Origin: Methylobacterium crusticola
Lineage (GTDB): Bacteria > Pseudomonadota > Alphaproteobacteria > Rhizobiales > Beijerinckiaceae
DNA: 49,929 nt
Direction of reading: 5' to 3'
Assembly: GCF_003574465.1 (NCBI RefSeq)
Contig: NZ_QOWC01000030.1
Location: 1 to 49,929, forward strand
Shown here: positions 47,728 through 49,929 of the stretch, in pieces
Layout of the letters: the number at the start of each line of letters is the position of its first letter
Numbering within the stretch: the first letter of the stretch is position 1
Translations under genes and position numbers: made by a program
The notes under the pieces: model-generated
The model's database searches: none
What the model saw: the letters and a program-made list of their open reading frames with translations, nothing else
What the model was told of the DNA's origin: nothing

Positions 47728-48641
47728 CGGCGCGCCTCGAAGACCTTGAACCCGCCGGAGGCCGCCCGCGGGGTCACCTGCCGGAACGCCTCGGAGAGGA
47801 CCGCCTCGTAGGGCAGGTGCGCGTTGGCGGTGAGCCACAGGGTGCCGCCGGGCCTGAGCGCCCCGGCGGCCCGGCGAATGAAGGCCTGGCCGAGGGCCTG
47901 GTCCTCGGCGCCGCCGTCGTGGAAGGGCGGGTTCATCACCACGAAGTCGAGCCGGTCCGGCACCGCGTCGGCGTCCCGCGCGTCGGCCCAGGCGAAGGCC
48001 GCCCGGGCATCCGCGACGTTGCGCCGGGCCGCCGCCACGGCCCGGCGGTCGATGTCGACGAGCGCCAGGGCCTCGACCCCGGGCGAGGCCAGGACCGCCC
48101 GGGCGATGACGCCGAGGCCGCAGCCGAGATCCGCCCCGCGCCCCGCGAGCGCCGGAAGCGCGCCGAGCAGGAGCGCAGTGCCGGGATCGATCCGGTTCCA
48201 GGCGAAGAGGCCGGGCTGCGACCACAGGCCGGTCTCCGCGAGGAGGCGCGGCGCCCCCTCGTCGATGGCGGCCTCGAGCCCGGCGGGCTCCGCCGGCCGC
48301 CGGACCCGGCAGATGCGGTGGTGGCGCCGCGCCGTCTCGTCGACGGCGCAGCCGAAGCCCGCGAGCTCGCGGCGCAGGCGCGCGCCGCCCTTGTCCTTCG
48401 GTGCCAGCGCCGTCAGGGCCCCGCCGGGCGCGAGCGCCCGCAGGGCGTGCGCGAGCGCGTGCCGCCGCTCCAGCGTGCCGGGCGGCGCCAGGATCGTGAG
48501 GCTCCCGAGGTGTCCGGGGGCGAGCTCCTCCAGGGCGGCGCTGCCGGGGATCAGCGGCGAGAGCTGGCGCGCGCCGTCCGGCAGCGCGACGAGGTCGGCC
48601 GGCGGGTGGCCCCAGACGCCGGCCGGGATCGCATCGGTCAT
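47724..48641 (-). CDS. rsmC: 16S rRNA guanine-N2 methyltransferase RsmC-like
   Basis: A 305-residue class I methyltransferase with the two-domain RsmC layout: an N-terminal, degenerate half and a C-terminal SAM-binding half with DLGCGLGVIARAVL (residues 171-184) and the catalytic NPPFH at 237-241. RsmC methylates G1207 in 16S rRNA; RlmG, a 23S enzyme, is the main alternative. ATG 48641 has GGAGAGG upstream. It lies 29 bp downstream of the PhyH-like gene and overlaps rsuA, so the three may form one transcription unit. Confidence 0.86.
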   Translation of the reverse strand: MTDAIPAGVWGHPPADLVALPDGARQLSPLIPGSAALEELAPGHLGSLTILAPPGTLERRHALAHALRALAPGGALTALAPKDKGGARLRRELAGFGCAVDETARRHHRICRVRRPAEPAGLEAAIDEGAPRLLAETGLWSQPGLFAWNRIDPGTALLLGALPALAGRGADLGCGLGVIARAVLASPGVEALALVDIDRRAVAAARRNVADARAAFAWADARDADAVPDRLDFVVMNPPFHDGGAEDQALGQAFIRRAAGALRPGGTLWLTANAHLPYEAVLSEAFRQVTPRAASGGFKVFEARR

Positions 48642-48670
48642 GGCCTCTCCGCCGGGCGGGCGCGCGGCCG

Positions 48671-49753
48671 TCAGGCGCGCTTCGTCTTCAGCAGGCGGCC
48701 CACGCCCCGGATCGGGGCGGTGATGCGCCAGGACAGGGAGGATTTGAGCCGGTCGACGCGGCCGCTGTGGTAGGCGACCTCCTGGCGCAGGGCGGCGACC
48801 CGGGAGGCGATCGCGGCGCTCTCCCCCGCCAGCAGCCGCCCCGAGCGCTCCGAGGATTCCTCGATGAAGGCCGCGTCGACGGGCTGGCCGCCGACGCGGT
48901 TGACCATCGGCGCGCGCGTGCGGATGTCGACCGGCTCGCGCCAGGCGATGCTGCCGGAGAACGGGTCGGAGTAGAACGGCGTGTAGTAGGCGCAGTCCTC
49001 GAAGAAGTAGTGCGTCACCTGCGACCAGCGGGTCCTGTCCGGGTTGGTCTGGCGGTCGCCGCCGTGCAGGATGTTGGCGGCCCAGATCAGCGCCTGGCCC
49101 TTGCGGGCGAGGAAGCGCTCGGGCGAAAGGCCGTGCGCCGTCACGAGGTCGCTCCAGAGCTGGCCGTAGAGCCCGACGTTGCGGCGGCCGAGCGCCGTCG
49201 TGCCGAGGTGCTCGTTGTCGAAGACCGGCCAGGTATGCGTGCCCGGGTAGTAGACGAGCGGCCCCGCATCGGCCTCGATGTCCTCGAGCGCGACCCAGAC
49301 GCCGCACATGAAGCGCTCCGGCCGCGAGTTGAAGTGCGCGGCATCGGAGTGGAAGTGCTGCTGCGTGCCGACCGGGAAGTTCAGCGTCTGGAACGGCTGG
49401 GCCTGGCGCCCGAACAGGTCCGAGAGCAGGGCGAGGAGCGCCGGGTTGCAGGCGATCGCCTTCACGTCGTCGTTGAACGTCCAGGCGTCCTGGATGCGCA
49501 GGCCGTCGCCGCGCGCGAAGCCGGAGGCGCGCCACTCCGCCCAGTCGTAGCGCGGGTCGAGGTCCGCGCGGATCGCCGCGGCCCGGGCGGCGAAATCGGG
49601 GTCGGGAAAGTCGACGACCGCGTAGCCGTTCTCGCGCAGCGCCTGCGCGACCGGGAGGTTCTCGGGCCTGATCGGCGGCGCGAAGCCCGGGCGCCCGAAG
49701 AACGGCGACTCGAACGCGGGCATGCCGGGCAGACGATTGGTGGCGGCGGACAT
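48671..49753 (-). CDS. Phytanoyl-CoA dioxygenase (PhyH)-like protein with SWRITAP tail
   Basis: A 360-residue putative Fe(II)/2-oxoglutarate oxygenase. The 2-His-1-carboxylate triad is His135 and Asp137 in HFHSDAAHF and His230 in ILHGG, with Arg242 (RTRWSQVTHYF) as a likely 2-oxoglutarate anchor. GPLVYYPGTHTWP is a family block. After about residue 300 comes a coiled helix and the end LKSSLSWRITAPIRGVGRLL, a motif found at the C-terminus of glycosyltransferases and other polysaccharide-cluster proteins. The substrate may therefore be a sugar or lipid of the cell surface. ATG 49753 has GGGGGAA upstream. It is upstream of rsmC, with which it may be co-transcribed. Confidence 0.87.
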   Translation of the reverse strand: MSAATNRLPGMPAFESPFFGRPGFAPPIRPENLPVAQALRENGYAVVDFPDPDFAARAAAIRADLDPRYDWAEWRASGFARGDGLRIQDAWTFNDDVKAIACNPALLALLSDLFGRQAQPFQTLNFPVGTQQHFHSDAAHFNSRPERFMCGVWVALEDIEADAGPLVYYPGTHTWPVFDNEHLGTTALGRRNVGLYGQLWSDLVTAHGLSPERFLARKGQALIWAANILHGGDRQTNPDRTRWSQVTHYFFEDCAYYTPFYSDPFSGSIAWREPVDIRTRAPMVNRVGGQPVDAAFIEESSERSGRLLAGESAAIASRVAALRQEVAYHSGRVDRLKSSLSWRITAPIRGVGRLLKTKRA

Positions 49754-49899
49754 CCGGTTCCCCCATGGGCCCGGCCCCTCGCGGTCGCGGGATCGCGGAC
49801 GGCCGCGTCCGCGCCGGCGGGCGCGCGGGGCCCGGGGCGGGGGCGTGTAGCACGGGCGTCGGTCCCGCACCAGAACGCGCCGGGGCACGAGCCCGCGGC

Positions 49900-49929
49900 G
49901 CGGCCTCAGCCGCCGCGGCCTCAGCCGCC
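49900..49929. repeat. 15-bp tandem repeat at the window edge
   Basis: GCGGCCTCAGCCGCC occurs twice in direct succession (49900-49914 and 49915-49929) and may continue beyond the window. On the minus strand each copy contains a TGA in one frame, so it may lie at or just after the end of the next gene. Confidence 0.7.

Noticed and set aside
1..49929. CRISPR arrays, prophage or insertion sequences
   Set aside because: No regularly spaced repeats, no transposase or phage structural genes in any frame.

Overview
The window is about 50 kb of very GC-rich DNA with strong G/C preference at third codon positions. It carries a MucR/Ros regulator, TRAP and DppABCDF-type transporters, many small exported proteins of unknown function, an mmgR/alpha-r8-like sRNA and dispersed palindromes of a kind seen in Rhizobiales. 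Together these point to a Rhizobiales alphaproteobacterium, most likely Methylobacterium or a close relative. This is judged from gene content only; no database search was run. There is no transposase, phage gene or CRISPR array, so this looks like ordinary chromosome.

Layout. 0.2-5.2 kb: a BadI-like ring-cleaving acyl-CoA hydrolase, MsrA, a beta-lactamase-fold hydrolase, a zinc-free MDR oxidoreductase and two small exported proteins. 5.3-10.7 kb: signalling genes (HAMP histidine kinase, TolB-like/TPR protein, OmpR-type regulator, double-GAF protein). 11-17 kb: DoxX, an sRNA with a clear intrinsic terminator, several small orphan proteins, a PilZ protein and a soluble chemoreceptor with three PAS domains and its own PilZ domain. 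17.3-24.7 kb: an orphan TRAP binding protein, an OsmC protein, and a peptide-type ABC system whose binding-protein gene converges on a tightly overlapping permease/ATPase operon. 24.9-32.7 kb: nitroreductase plus Rrf2 regulator, NTF2-like protein, lipoprotein, SLC13 carrier, two tiny membrane/exported proteins, a second TolB-like/TPR protein, an MliC-like lysozyme inhibitor and a MucR protein lacking the zinc-ligand cysteines.

32.9-41.3 kb: a large lipase with six NPDV-type repeats, a DUF2188 protein, and a catabolic cluster of ABM-fold protein, COG4091 dehydrogenase with SAF domain, LysR regulator and, divergently, a TRAP transporter with fused DctQM. A near-identical 15-bp palindromic sequence lies at both ends of lysR and is the best candidate operator for this cluster. 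41.3-49.9 kb: an esterase of the 713 type, tRNA-Thr(CGT), ahcY with a striking palindrome upstream, an orphan peptide-type binding protein, the overlapping pair rsmC-rsuA for 16S rRNA modification, and a phytanoyl-CoA-dioxygenase-like protein.

No single defence or biosynthetic system stands out. The most useful leads are regulatory: the lysR-flanking palindromes, the sRNA, the ahcY palindrome and the paired TolB-like/TPR proteins that stand alone without their usual output domains.
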